A stretch of 64,000 nt of DNA. Source: Microbacterium invictum (GTDB taxonomy: Bacteria > Actinomycetota > Actinomycetes > Actinomycetales > Microbacteriaceae). This document shows positions 15,292 to 23,526 of this stretch, in pieces. The stretch covers positions 310,001 to 374,000 of the forward strand of contig NZ_JACIFH010000001.1 in the NCBI RefSeq assembly GCF_014197265.1, read 5' to 3'. Both the position numbers and the translations under genes were made by a program. The notes beneath the pieces are model-generated. The model was given only the letters and a program-made list of their open reading frames with translations. It was not told where the DNA came from and searched no databases. How positions within the stretch are numbered: position 1 is the first letter of the stretch; each line of letters opens with the position of its first letter.

Positions 15292-16716
15292 GTGTTGAAC
15301 AATGTTGCTCATCCGTTGGATTCCGGAATCCGCCGTCTGGCGGAACAGCTACGCGACGGCAGCATCAGCTCGCGCGAACTGACGGAGCTCGCTTTCGACA
15401 GGATCGGCGCGCGAAACGGCGGCGAACCCGACTTCGACGGCGGCCCGGACGCTGTCAACGCGTGGGCGCGTCTTGATCGCGATGCCGCGTTGACAGCTGC
15501 AGATGCCGCGGATCGGCGCATAGCGCAGGGTGATCCCTCGCTGTTGGCGGGCATACCCGTCGGGCTCAAGGATCTGTTCGCCGTCGCGGGCAAGCCGCTC
15601 ACCGCTTCGAGCCGCCTCCGCGCAAACGAGACAGCGGACCAGGACAGCGCGGCGTGGTCGGCGCTGTCCGACGCCGGTGCCGTTTACGTGGGGCACACTC
15701 ACACGCACGAGTTCGCCGCCGGCGGCACCACCGACCAGGTCGGCAACCCGTGGAATCTCGCCCACAGCCCCGGGGGCTCCAGCGGAGGCTCCGGCGCTGC
15801 CATCGCCGCCGGCATGGTGCCCTTGGCGCTCGGCACCGACACGGCGGGTTCCCTCCGAATCCCTGCGGCCCTCGTCGGCGTCTCCTCGTTCAAGGCGTCG
15901 TTCGGCCGTGTGCCGACCGACGGCGTCATCCCGCTGTCCACGACGCTCGACCACGCCGGCCCCATCGCCCGCACGATCGATGACTGCGCTGTCGCGCTCG
16001 AGGTCCTCACCGCCGCGCCGCGCTCCCGCGACCCGTTCGGTGTCGGCGCGCGCCCCGGAATTGTCGCGCCGCGGGCGGCGGACCTGCGCGGCGTCCGGGT
16101 GGCCGTGACCGATCGCCCCGATTCTGTCGACCTCGAACCGGATGTGCGCGATGGTCTGGAGCGGGCCGTCGCGGCGTTGTGGGAGCTGGGCGCGACCGTC
16201 GTGACCATCCCCGCACCGACGGATCTGTCCAAGGCTGACTACGACACGATCTTCCTCGCCGAAGCGCGCACGTATCACGCGCAGTACGCCGATCGCGCGA
16301 GCGAATACCGACCGAGCGTGCGCGAGTTCCTTGCCCACGACCTTCCGCCCATCGCCGTTGACGTCTATCTGGCGGCTCAGCAGCGCCGGGCAGGCGTCAC
16401 CGCCGCCTGGCAACGCTGGTTCGCCGAGAACGGCATTGCCGCACTCATCGAGCCGACGGCGGCATCCACCGCGCCCGTGCGCGGGCACGGGTACGACGCG
16501 GGCCGCCCGATGGGCGGCACCGATCCACTCACCGCCTTCACCGCCACCTGGAACGTCACCGGTTTCCCCGTCGCCGCGCTCCCCGCGGGAGTCGGCAGCC
16601 GCACCGGTCTACCCGTCGGCGTCTCGGTCGTCGGACCCGGCGAAAGCGACGCCGAGACGCTCGCCATCGCCCTGGGGTTGCAGGAGCGACTTCCCATCCC
16701 CGAACTCGCGTGGTGA
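15292..16716 (+). CDS. Amidase-signature family hydrolase
   Basis: A 474-residue amidase-signature enzyme that hydrolyses a carboxamide to acid and ammonia in the cytosol. The Ser-cisSer-Lys triad is present: the lysine in GIPVGLKDLFAV (about 92), the cis-serine in SPGGSSGGSGAA (about 163-174), and the nucleophile in GTDTAGSLRIP (about 187). The length is typical. No ribosome site is visible before GTG 15292, but a -10-like CATTAT at 15280 suggests a leaderless start. It heads an operon with an ABC importer, so the amide is probably taken up by that transporter. The substrate could be an amide, a lactam or a urea derivative. Confidence 0.9.
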   Translation: MLNNVAHPLDSGIRRLAEQLRDGSISSRELTELAFDRIGARNGGEPDFDGGPDAVNAWARLDRDAALTAADAADRRIAQGDPSLLAGIPVGLKDLFAVAGKPLTASSRLRANETADQDSAAWSALSDAGAVYVGHTHTHEFAAGGTTDQVGNPWNLAHSPGGSSGGSGAAIAAGMVPLALGTDTAGSLRIPAALVGVSSFKASFGRVPTDGVIPLSTTLDHAGPIARTIDDCAVALEVLTAAPRSRDPFGVGARPGIVAPRAADLRGVRVAVTDRPDSVDLEPDVRDGLERAVAALWELGATVVTIPAPTDLSKADYDTIFLAEARTYHAQYADRASEYRPSVREFLAHDLPPIAVDVYLAAQQRRAGVTAAWQRWFAENGIAALIEPTAASTAPVRGHGYDAGRPMGGTDPLTAFTATWNVTGFPVAALPAGVGSRTGLPVGVSVVGPGESDAETLAIALGLQERLPIPELAW

Positions 16717-16720
16717 GCTG

Positions 16721-17602
16721 ATGGAGTCCTTTGTCCTCTTCGCGCTGTCGGTGTTCACCGCCTTCGGCTTCTACGCGCTGCTTGCGTGGGGCCTCGGGCT
16801 CATCTTCGGTCAGCTCAATGTGGTCAACGTGGCCCATGGTGACATGGCCATGGTGGGCGCCTACCTCATGGTCGTGCTGACCCCCGTGGCCTTCCCGCTC
16901 CGCCTGCTCCTCGCCGTCATCGGGGGGTTGGTCCTGGGTGCACTCATCGAACGAGGACTGCTCAGCCGTCTGTATGAGCACGGCATGCTTGCCACGCTTC
17001 TGGCGATGTGGGGCACCGGCATCGTCCTGCGCCAGACCGCTGAGGCGATCTTCGGTCCCACTCCGGCGTCGGTGCCAGCACCTATCACCGGCACCGTGGA
17101 GATCCTCGGGGTCGACTACCCGACCTTCCGCCTGGTCAGCGCGACCGTCTCGCTGCTCATCCTCGCGGGGCTCGTGCTTGTGATGTACCGGACAAGCCTT
17201 GGACTGCGGCTGCGCGCATCCATCGACAACCGTGCGATGGCCGCCGGTTTCGGTATACCGACCGGCGCCATGGTCACCGGCACCTTCGCCGTCGGCACGG
17301 CGCTTGCGGTCCTCGCTGGCGCTCTACAGAGCCCAATGCTCGGCATCACCCCGCAGGTGGGCGTGTCACTGCTCGCGCCCACCTTCTTCGCCGTGCTGCT
17401 GGGACGTCCCGGCAGCATCGGCGGACCGATCTTCGGCGCGTTCGTCGTCGCTGTACTCGACATCGGACTGCGCACGGTCCTTCCCGAGACGGTCGCCGGC
17501 GTCGTCTTCTTCGTTGCTCTCATCGTCCTGATCGCCCTACAGCCACAAGGCCCCAACTGGAGGTTCACACTATGGAAGCCGTCTCAACAGCGCGTCGCCT
17601 GA
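16721..17602 (+). CDS. Branched-chain-type ABC transporter permease (LivH/UrtB family)
   Basis: A 293-residue inner-membrane permease with about eight hydrophobic segments. The family block GQLNVVNVAHGDMAMVGAYL lies at about 27-46. A later loop at about 185-200 (SLGLRLRASIDNRAMA) matches the coupling helix that contacts the ATPase. ATG 16721 follows the amidase stop by four bases. Its 3' end overlaps the binding-protein gene by 31 bases, which suggests translational coupling. With the next three genes it forms a complete high-affinity importer for an amino acid, amide or urea-like compound. Confidence 0.9.
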   Translation: MESFVLFALSVFTAFGFYALLAWGLGLIFGQLNVVNVAHGDMAMVGAYLMVVLTPVAFPLRLLLAVIGGLVLGALIERGLLSRLYEHGMLATLLAMWGTGIVLRQTAEAIFGPTPASVPAPITGTVEILGVDYPTFRLVSATVSLLILAGLVLVMYRTSLGLRLRASIDNRAMAAGFGIPTGAMVTGTFAVGTALAVLAGALQSPMLGITPQVGVSLLAPTFFAVLLGRPGSIGGPIFGAFVVAVLDIGLRTVLPETVAGVVFFVALIVLIALQPQGPNWRFTLWKPSQQRVA

Positions 17603-18804
17603 ACTGGCGCCGCACAACCACCGGAGCCGCGGCACTTGCCGTCGCCACGTTGGTGCTCTCCGCCTGCGGTGGAGGATCGTTCGCCGGCGACGCCGGTGAC
17701 GGTGCCGACGGCGCACAGGACCGCGCCTTCCGCCTCGGCCTCGTCGCACCCACCACCGGAGTCGCCTCGCTCGAGGGCAACTCGCTCGTCATGGGCGTCG
17801 AGCTCGGCATCGAAGCCGTCAACGCCGATGGCGGCGTGCTCGGACACCCGATCGAGCTGGTCGTCGTCGATGACAAATCGGATGCCGCAACCTCGACCCA
17901 GGTCACACAACAGCTCATCCGCCAGAACGATGTGGACTACGTTCTGGGGACGATCGCCGGTGACACGTCCGTCGCGGCGGGGTCGGTCGCCGCCGAGGCG
18001 GGTGTACCGTTCTCGAGCGTCGTCAACGGCACCGTCGAGTTCTGCAGCGCGCACTTCTGGCCCTTCGGTGCGAGCGAGCGCATGATGGTCGAAGACCTCA
18101 TCCCGCACATGATCGAGCAGTATGGTTCGCGCGTGGGACTGGTCGGAAACGACTACATCTTCCCTCACACGTACCACGCGGTCGCCAGCGAGATCATCAC
18201 CGAGAACGGCGGCGAGGTCGTCGCAGAGGAGTACAGCCCCCTGGGAACGGCCGACTGGCAGCCGGTGATCGGCAAGCTCAGCAATGCCGACCCCGACTGG
18301 ATACTGACGGCTGTCGTCGGCGGTGACGCGGTGTCGTTCATGACTCAGGCCGACCAATTCGGATTGCTCACCGATCGCGGCGTCACCGGCACCACGTCGC
18401 AGCAGGAGTTCTACGCCGCGCTCGGTCCGATTCTGGAGGGTCGCACGACGGCGCTGCAGTACTCCGATCAGACGCCGGGAGCCGACAACGAGGCATTCGT
18501 CGCGGCCTACCGCGCGGAGCACGGCGACAACGGCTCGATATCGGCGATCGCCGCGACCTCGTACGAAGCAGTGCGCTTCATCGCTGCCGCCGTCAACGCC
18601 GCCGGTGGGTACGACGCCGAGGCCATCAGCGAGCAGATGTCGACCATCCGGCTCGATGGGCTCCTGGGTGATCTGGGCTTCCGTGAGGACAACCACTACG
18701 TCAGCAGCGACATGGTGCTCGTGCAGATCGACGAGGGCGGCGTCTACTCGACCGTCAAGGTCCTTGACCCGATCGACGACACGACGGCTCGCAATTGCTC
18801 GTGA
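17572..18804 (+). CDS. ABC transporter substrate-binding lipoprotein (Peripla_BP_6 type)
   Basis: A 410-residue receptor of the importer. A basic start and hydrophobic segment end in the lipobox LSAC (Cys about 33), followed by a Gly/Asp-rich linker and the two-lobed ligand domain. Family blocks include RLGLVAPTTGVASLEGNSL and VVDDKSDAATSTQVTQQLI. The composition resembles the UrtA and FmdD (urea/amide) branch rather than Leu/Ile/Val receptors; this is an inference reinforced by the adjacent amidase. It overlaps the permease gene before it and the fused permease-ATPase after it (TGATG). Confidence 0.88.
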   Translation: MEAVSTARRLNWRRTTTGAAALAVATLVLSACGGGSFAGDAGDGADGAQDRAFRLGLVAPTTGVASLEGNSLVMGVELGIEAVNADGGVLGHPIELVVVDDKSDAATSTQVTQQLIRQNDVDYVLGTIAGDTSVAAGSVAAEAGVPFSSVVNGTVEFCSAHFWPFGASERMMVEDLIPHMIEQYGSRVGLVGNDYIFPHTYHAVASEIITENGGEVVAEEYSPLGTADWQPVIGKLSNADPDWILTAVVGGDAVSFMTQADQFGLLTDRGVTGTTSQQEFYAALGPILEGRTTALQYSDQTPGADNEAFVAAYRAEHGDNGSISAIAATSYEAVRFIAAAVNAAGGYDAEAISEQMSTIRLDGLLGDLGFREDNHYVSSDMVLVQIDEGGVYSTVKVLDPIDDTTARNCS

Positions 18805-20504
18805 TGCACTCCGTTGAACCCCGCCTACCGCTGCGGCGAGCCCTCGTGTTCGCCGCAGCGGTAGGGCTGCTCGGGCTTGCACCGTTCATCTTGCCGCCGT
18901 ACCCGCTCGCCCTGCTGACGCTCGCGCTGGTCTACGGTCTGTTCGCGTTCGGGTTGGACATCGCGTGGGGGCGCACAGGAATCGTGAGCATCGGCCACGC
19001 CGCGTTTTTCGGTCTGGGCGCGTACGGCTGGGCCATCGCGGAACGTCAGGGCCTGCCCGGTGTCGTCGGCGCGGGGGGCGGCATCCTTGTGGCGGTCTGC
19101 GTCGCAGTCGTCATCGGGCTCGCCGGACTCGGCCGCCGCGCACTGCCCTCCACGATGGCGATCCTCACTCTTGCGCTGACGTTGCTGTTCGAACAGCTAG
19201 CGCGCACCTGGTCGGATGTCACCAACGGCAGCAACGGCATCGTCGTGCGCTCCCGCGGTCTCATTCCCGACTACTACACCACAGCCGCCCTGGTGGTGCT
19301 GATCGTTGCCGTGGTCTGGCTCTTCGTGCTCCGCGGGCGCCTCGGTCGCCGAGCCCTTGCCGTCAATCTCAATCCGGATCGAGCGGCGCACCTGGGCATC
19401 GACGTCCGTGGCACCCGGCTGTCGGCGCTGGTCGTCAGCGCGGCGGTGGCTGCTGCGGCGGGCGCGATCGCAGCTCCCGTCATGGGCCTCGTCTCGCCAT
19501 CGGCTGGCGGCATCATGCTCTCCACACAGGTGCTCGTGTGGTTGGCCGTCGGGGGCCGGGGCACACTCATCGGTGCCTTCGCCGGAGCTGTGATTGTCAC
19601 GATGGGCCAGCAGTACCTCGGTGAAGCGATCGGCTCGTGGTATCTGCTCGTTCTCGGCGTGATCTTCCTCGTCGTCGTGCGCTTCGCCCCGGGCGGACTC
19701 GTCGGGCTCGTGCGCCGCGTCGTGCGCATTCCCGCGCACATCGCCGCGAGGCAGGACGCGCGGCTTTCCGGTGCGATTCTCCGGCGAAAGCTGCCCGCGA
19801 AGACGGAGTTCGCCGTGCAGGCCCGTGACATCCGCAAGTCGTTCGGTGCTACCAAGGTGCTCTTGGGGGTCGACCTCATGGTCCCGACAGGGGAGGTGCT
19901 CTGCATCATCGGGCCGAACGGCGCAGGCAAGACCACACTGCTGAACATCGTCGCCGGAGATGTCGCGCCGACGGCCGGTACCGTGGCAATCTTCGACGTC
20001 GACGCGACCCGGTGGCGCATCCACCGTCGCGCCCTTGCGGGTATGGGCAAGGTGTTCCAGATCCCGAGCGTCTTCACCGAGCTCTCTCCGGCCGACAACC
20101 TCCGCCTCGCCCATAGTGAGGCGCTCCAGCCGCGCGAGACCGCCGAAGCGCTTGCACGGTTCGAGCGCGACGACGCACGGTCGGCCGCAGAGCTGCCGCT
20201 GGCGGACCGTCGGTCGCTCGAGCTCGCCATGGTGCTGGTGTGGGGGCCGGAGGTCATCATCCTGGACGAGCCCGCCGCTGGCCTATCCCATGAGGAGTCC
20301 GTCGCATTGGCGCGGCTCCTACGCAGGGTCGCGACCGAGACGGGCGCGACGCTGGTGATAATCGAGCACGACATGGACATCGTGCGCGAGCTCGCGGACC
20401 GCGTCGTGGTGCTCGCGAACGGACGCTTTCTTGCAGAGGGGACGATGGAGGAGATCACTGCGCGAGACGATGTGAAGGACGCCTACTTGGGGGTTGTGAC
20501 GTGA
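18804..20504 (+). CDS. Fused ABC permease (LivM/UrtC) and ATPase (LivG/UrtD)
   Basis: A 566-residue fusion. Residues 1-310 form the second permease, with LivM-like helices and the block GRTGIVSIGHAAFFGLGAYG. Residues 335-566 form a LivG-like ATPase with Walker A GPNGAGKTT (about 370), Q-loop KVFQIPS, Walker B VIILDEPAAGLS (about 482) and switch histidine IIEHDMD. The LSGGQ signature is missing: the equivalent place reads ELPLADRRSLELA (about 461). Permease-ATPase fusions of this class are known. The signature loss is unusual and implies that one of the two composite ATP sites is degenerate. ATG 18804 overlaps the preceding TGA and is chosen over TTG 18795. Confidence 0.9.
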   Translation: MHSVEPRLPLRRALVFAAAVGLLGLAPFILPPYPLALLTLALVYGLFAFGLDIAWGRTGIVSIGHAAFFGLGAYGWAIAERQGLPGVVGAGGGILVAVCVAVVIGLAGLGRRALPSTMAILTLALTLLFEQLARTWSDVTNGSNGIVVRSRGLIPDYYTTAALVVLIVAVVWLFVLRGRLGRRALAVNLNPDRAAHLGIDVRGTRLSALVVSAAVAAAAGAIAAPVMGLVSPSAGGIMLSTQVLVWLAVGGRGTLIGAFAGAVIVTMGQQYLGEAIGSWYLLVLGVIFLVVVRFAPGGLVGLVRRVVRIPAHIAARQDARLSGAILRRKLPAKTEFAVQARDIRKSFGATKVLLGVDLMVPTGEVLCIIGPNGAGKTTLLNIVAGDVAPTAGTVAIFDVDATRWRIHRRALAGMGKVFQIPSVFTELSPADNLRLAHSEALQPRETAEALARFERDDARSAAELPLADRRSLELAMVLVWGPEVIILDEPAAGLSHEESVALARLLRRVATETGATLVIIEHDMDIVRELADRVVVLANGRFLAEGTMEEITARDDVKDAYLGVVT

Positions 20505-21187
20505 TCGAGGTGAACGCCCTCGCGGCCGGCTACGACGGAATCCCCGTCGTCTCGCATCTGGACCTGACTCTTGCCGCCGGGGAAGTGGTGGCGTTGCTTG
20601 GCCGCAACGGCATGGGCAAAACCACGATGATGCGCACTTTGGCCGGCCACCTACCCTCGATCGACGGCGATGTGCTCCTAGACGGATCGCCGCTTCGCTC
20701 AGGCCGTGCCGACCTCGCCGCGCGCGCTGGGATGTCATTCTTGCCCGACGACAGGGGCGTCTTTCCGCGCCTGACGGTCGCGGAGAATCTCGCCCTGGCG
20801 CGCCGTCGTGGTTACCAGCCGCCGGTGGATGTCGTAGCTCTGTTTCCCGTGATCCGGGAGCGCATGAACGTCAACGCCCAGGATCTCTCCGGAGGGCAGA
20901 AGCAGCAGGTAGGACTCGCGCGCGCGATTCTGGCGGGTGAGAAGGCGATCCTCGTAGACGAGTTCTCACAGGGGCTGCAGCCCTCGCTCGTGCGCGACGT
21001 GCTGGCGGCGTTCCATGAGATCGCGCGCGCTGGCGTCGTCATCGTCCTGGTGGACCAATCGCCGCAGCCGCTCGTGGAGTTCGCCACGCGGGTCTTGGCG
21101 ATGGACAAGGGAGCGATCGTGCTGGATTCGCCGGCGGCAGTAGTGCGCGAAGATCCCCAGGCACTGCTCGACTTCCTCGTCGTCTGA
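20501..21187 (+). CDS. ABC transporter ATPase (LivF/UrtE family)
   Basis: A 228-residue ATPase that partners the LivG-like domain encoded upstream. Walker A is GRNGMGKTT (about 34), the signature DLSGGQKQQ is intact (about 129), and Walker B reads AILVDEFSQGL. The switch position reads VLVDQSPQ; LivF proteins usually have VEQN here, so lack of a histidine is normal for the family. GTG 20501 overlaps the stop of the fused gene in a GTGA junction. It is the last gene of the amidase-transporter operon. Confidence 0.9.
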   Translation: MIEVNALAAGYDGIPVVSHLDLTLAAGEVVALLGRNGMGKTTMMRTLAGHLPSIDGDVLLDGSPLRSGRADLAARAGMSFLPDDRGVFPRLTVAENLALARRRGYQPPVDVVALFPVIRERMNVNAQDLSGGQKQQVGLARAILAGEKAILVDEFSQGLQPSLVRDVLAAFHEIARAGVVIVLVDQSPQPLVEFATRVLAMDKGAIVLDSPAAVVREDPQALLDFLVV

Positions 21188-21592
21188 CAGTGCGTCGCCG
21201 GCCCGGGACGGCGTCCGCATTTCGCAACGCAATTCGACCTCCCCACGAGCTAGTCCGCCATGCGGACGTGGTTCGGGGCCGAGGACATCTGGCGCGCGCT
21301 GCGTGCGATGGAGTGTGGGGTCCTACAGGCGATTCAAGAACCGCGATGCGGATTGGCAACCGCGCTCGACGCGGGCCGGCCGGGGCGACCGCTGGACCCC
21401 GCTTCCGCCCTGGCGGGTAGAATCGCCGGGTGCATTTCTCGAAGGTGATCGTCGGCGCGCTCTGCGCCGGCGGTAGAGGCTGACAGTCAGCCGGCGGCGG
21501 AACTCCCGTCACCGGCGCGTCGACGTACCCGCATTCGGCGGGGCTTCCTCATTCACCTGCGCCGCCAGCGCGCCGACACCGAAGGCATCATC
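21188..21592. other. Intergenic stretch with no supported gene
   Basis: I see no credible coding sequence here. A TAGAAT (21418-21423) could be the -10 of the broken FBP-domain gene, which would then have a leader of about 165 bases. GGCTGAC-A-GTCAGCC (21478-21492) is a perfect DNA palindrome in that leader. A 62-codon frame at 21260 lacks a ribosome site and family resemblance. Confidence 0.5.
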
Positions 21593-22075
21593 ATGCACAC
21601 CCTCGACGAGCGCACGATTCGTGCGTCCTTCATCAACGCCTCCCGCAAAGAGGTCTCCTCCCTCACCCTGCCCGCCGGCTTCGCCGAGATCGACTTCTCC
21701 GCGCTCGACTACCTCGGCTGGTTCGACCCGAAGCTGCCCAAGCGCGCCTACGTCGTCGCCGAGGTCGACGACCGGGTCGTCGGCGTTCTGCTGCAGCGCG
21801 GTGAGTAGCGCATCGCGGCCCGAGCCCAGTGCTCGTGGTGCGACGACGTGACGCTGCGCAACGACGTGCAGTTCTTCTTCGCGCGCAAAGCCGGAACCGC
21901 GGGCCGCAACGGCAACACCATCGGCACCCTCATCTGCCAGAACTTCGGGTGCTCGGCCAACGTCCGCCGACTGCCACCTCTCGCATATGAGGGATACGAC
22001 CGCGAACTCGCGCGCGAGATGCGGATGTTGCGACTGCGCGAGCACGTCGCCGGTTTCATCGCCGGGCTCGGCTGA
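21593..22075 (+). pseudogene. FBP/FusB-like EF-G-binding protein gene with in-frame TAG
   Basis: The reading frame from ATG 21593 encodes an FBP-domain protein, a family related to FusB-type EF-G-binding zinc proteins. It starts MHTLDERTIRASFINASRKE and continues through YVVAEVDDRVVGVLLQ. TAG at 21806-21808 interrupts codon 72. The same frame then continues with the rest of the family: RAQCSWCDDVTLRND, and the second zinc half CQNFGCSANVRRLPPLAYEG, to TGA at 22073-22075. The rest of the gene is intact, so the stop is a recent single change, a sequencing error, or a readthrough site. The 71-residue product would lack the zinc finger. Confidence 0.82.
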
Positions 22076-22119
22076 GCTGCCGGCATCCATCGCACAGCGT
22101 CGCCAACGCTCGATTGCCC

Positions 22120-22509
22120 CTAGGCGAGTACCAACTCGATCTCGGGGTGGTCGGCGAACACTTCGAGAACGATGTCGAAGTACGTGGAGCCGGTGCCGGC
22201 CTCGACGGCGTCGAGCAGTGGTTCGAAGCGCTCGGCCGAGAACGTCTCGGGGTGCCGCAACTTCTCGCGGTAGTACTCCGCAGTCGTCTCTCGGCCGAGC
22301 GCGCGACGGCTGGCGGCATGATCGCGCCACACGATCCGGACCGCATCGTGGCCGTGCAGTGCGCCGAACCCGCCGTGCAGCAGGTCGTTCAGCGCGTCGA
22401 GGCTCGGGCCGAGCTGCCAATCCTCGTCGGCCATGAAGACCCGATCGAGCTCGTTGTACAACGACGCGATGTCGTGCACCGCCGCGCCCTCGATTGTGAA
22501 GGTCGTCAT
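22120..22509 (-). CDS. Barstar-family ribonuclease inhibitor homologue
   Basis: A 129-residue barstar-fold protein. Barstar blocks the active site of secreted barnase-type RNases; relatives act as immunity proteins. The family block DIASLYNELDRVFMADEDW is at about 14-32, followed by LGPSLDALNDLL. No barnase-like gene is present nearby, so it may be a solitary immunity gene or have another role. It is a single gene convergent with the broken FBP gene. Confidence 0.8.
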   Translation of the reverse strand: MTTFTIEGAAVHDIASLYNELDRVFMADEDWQLGPSLDALNDLLHGGFGALHGHDAVRIVWRDHAASRRALGRETTAEYYREKLRHPETFSAERFEPLLDAVEAGTGSTYFDIVLEVFADHPEIELVLA

Positions 22510-22533
22510 GGACTCATCATCGTCCTGGACAGT

Positions 22534-23106
22534 TCAGCCCTGGCCCGGCGCGCCCCACATCCCGCCACCCGGGGGCGTGGGGCAGACGGCGGACTCGGTG
22601 AGTGCCGCGATCTCCGCGCGTACCGCGACGCCGTCCTCGGTTTTCATGATCGTGTAGACGATTCCCTCTTGAGAGTCCGCTGCGGGAATGAAGCCGACGC
22701 TCGTTGAATCGATCGCCGGATCATCTGGCACAGACGGCCCCGCGGTCGAGATGAGATCCGCGGTGGGATTCTCCCTCAGCCAGTTGCCGGTGCCGGTGAC
22801 CGTGGCATCCGGAATGGTCCAGAAGGCCTCGATCTGCTCGATTGGTCCACAGGGCCAGCCGGTGTAGGAGGAGAAGCCGGCGATGGTCTCATCGGACCTC
22901 ACGGCACCCGACGGGAGGTTGGCGGCATTCAGCCACGCCTCTGCCTGCGCGCGTGCCGCCGCATCGGTGCCGGCGTCGTCGGGTTCGACGGCGGGCTGAC
23001 TGTTCGCACCGGGCTCACTCGTGACGGAGGCGACCGGGGTCGCGCACCCCGCCAGTGCAAGGGCCAGCAGCGTGACACCGACGACCAGTCCTGAGCGCAG
23101 ACGCAT
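22534..23106 (-). CDS. Lipoprotein of unknown function
   Basis: A 190-residue exported protein with signal segment LVVGVTLLALALAGC; the lipobox cysteine is at about 21. A Ser/Glu/Asp/Pro-rich linker (about 25-50) is followed by a domain with a central SYTGWPCGPIEQIEAFW block and a second cysteine near the C-terminus (ESAVCPTPPGGG), which could form a disulfide. I do not recognise the family. It lies upstream of the barstar gene on the same strand, 24 bases away, so the two could be co-transcribed. Confidence 0.72.
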   Translation of the reverse strand: MRLRSGLVVGVTLLALALAGCATPVASVTSEPGANSQPAVEPDDAGTDAAARAQAEAWLNAANLPSGAVRSDETIAGFSSYTGWPCGPIEQIEAFWTIPDATVTGTGNWLRENPTADLISTAGPSVPDDPAIDSTSVGFIPAADSQEGIVYTIMKTEDGVAVRAEIAALTESAVCPTPPGGGMWGAPGQG

Positions 23107-23210
23107 GCGCTCAACATACCGGGGACGTTCGTGCTCGACGATGACAGGGTAGGAGTGTTCCTCGACCCGGCGGAGTAGCAGAACGGGGCTAGGGAGTTCA
23201 CGGAGAGAGC

Positions 23211-23496
23211 ATGACGGTCGTGCTGGTGGAGGGCGAGAGCGACGCCGTCGCGGTCACGACGCTGGCCAGGCGGCTCGGGATGCCGGTGCCGCGCGTCCTG
23301 CCGGTGGGCGGCTCGAAGGGCGCTCGCCGTGCGGTTGAGCAGCTGGTAGGCGAGCAGCTGGTAGGGCTCGTCGACGCGGCAGAGCGCCGCGACTTCGAGC
23401 GCGTGCAAGCGCCGGTACGCGCGACTGCTGGCCGAGGCCGTTCCGCTGGACCGCATACCGCCTGCGCTCGGTGCACTACTGGCATCCCTCACCTGA
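23211..23496 (+). pseudogene. Remnant of a TOPRIM-domain (OLD-like) nuclease gene
   Basis: The first part encodes the start of a TOPRIM protein: MTVVLVEGESDAVAVTTLAR, then LVGLVDAAE, the expected acidic TOPRIM features. After about codon 65 the frame shifts. From about 23400 another frame encodes RYARLLAEAVPLDRIPPALG and ends at TGA 23494-23496, matching the usual C-terminus of this family (basic RYxxLL followed by VPxPL). Roughly 100 codons between the two parts are gone. So this is one gene with an internal deletion and frameshift. A ribosome site GGAGAGAG still precedes the ATG. Confidence 0.65.
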
Positions 23497-23526
23497 CTCG
23501 GGCTGCGCGGGGTTCAGACTGGTGCC

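Noticed and set aside
14386..21187. Integrated mobile element at the tRNA-Arg gene
   Set aside because: No integrase, transposase or obvious direct repeat of the tRNA 3' end was found in the downstream 7 kb.
21260..21448. A 62-codon plus-strand frame between the ABC operon and the FBP gene
   Set aside because: No ribosome site, no recognisable family, and it overlaps the likely promoter of the FBP gene.
22534..23106. Barnase partner for the barstar gene
   Set aside because: The adjacent product is a lipoprotein without RNase motifs.
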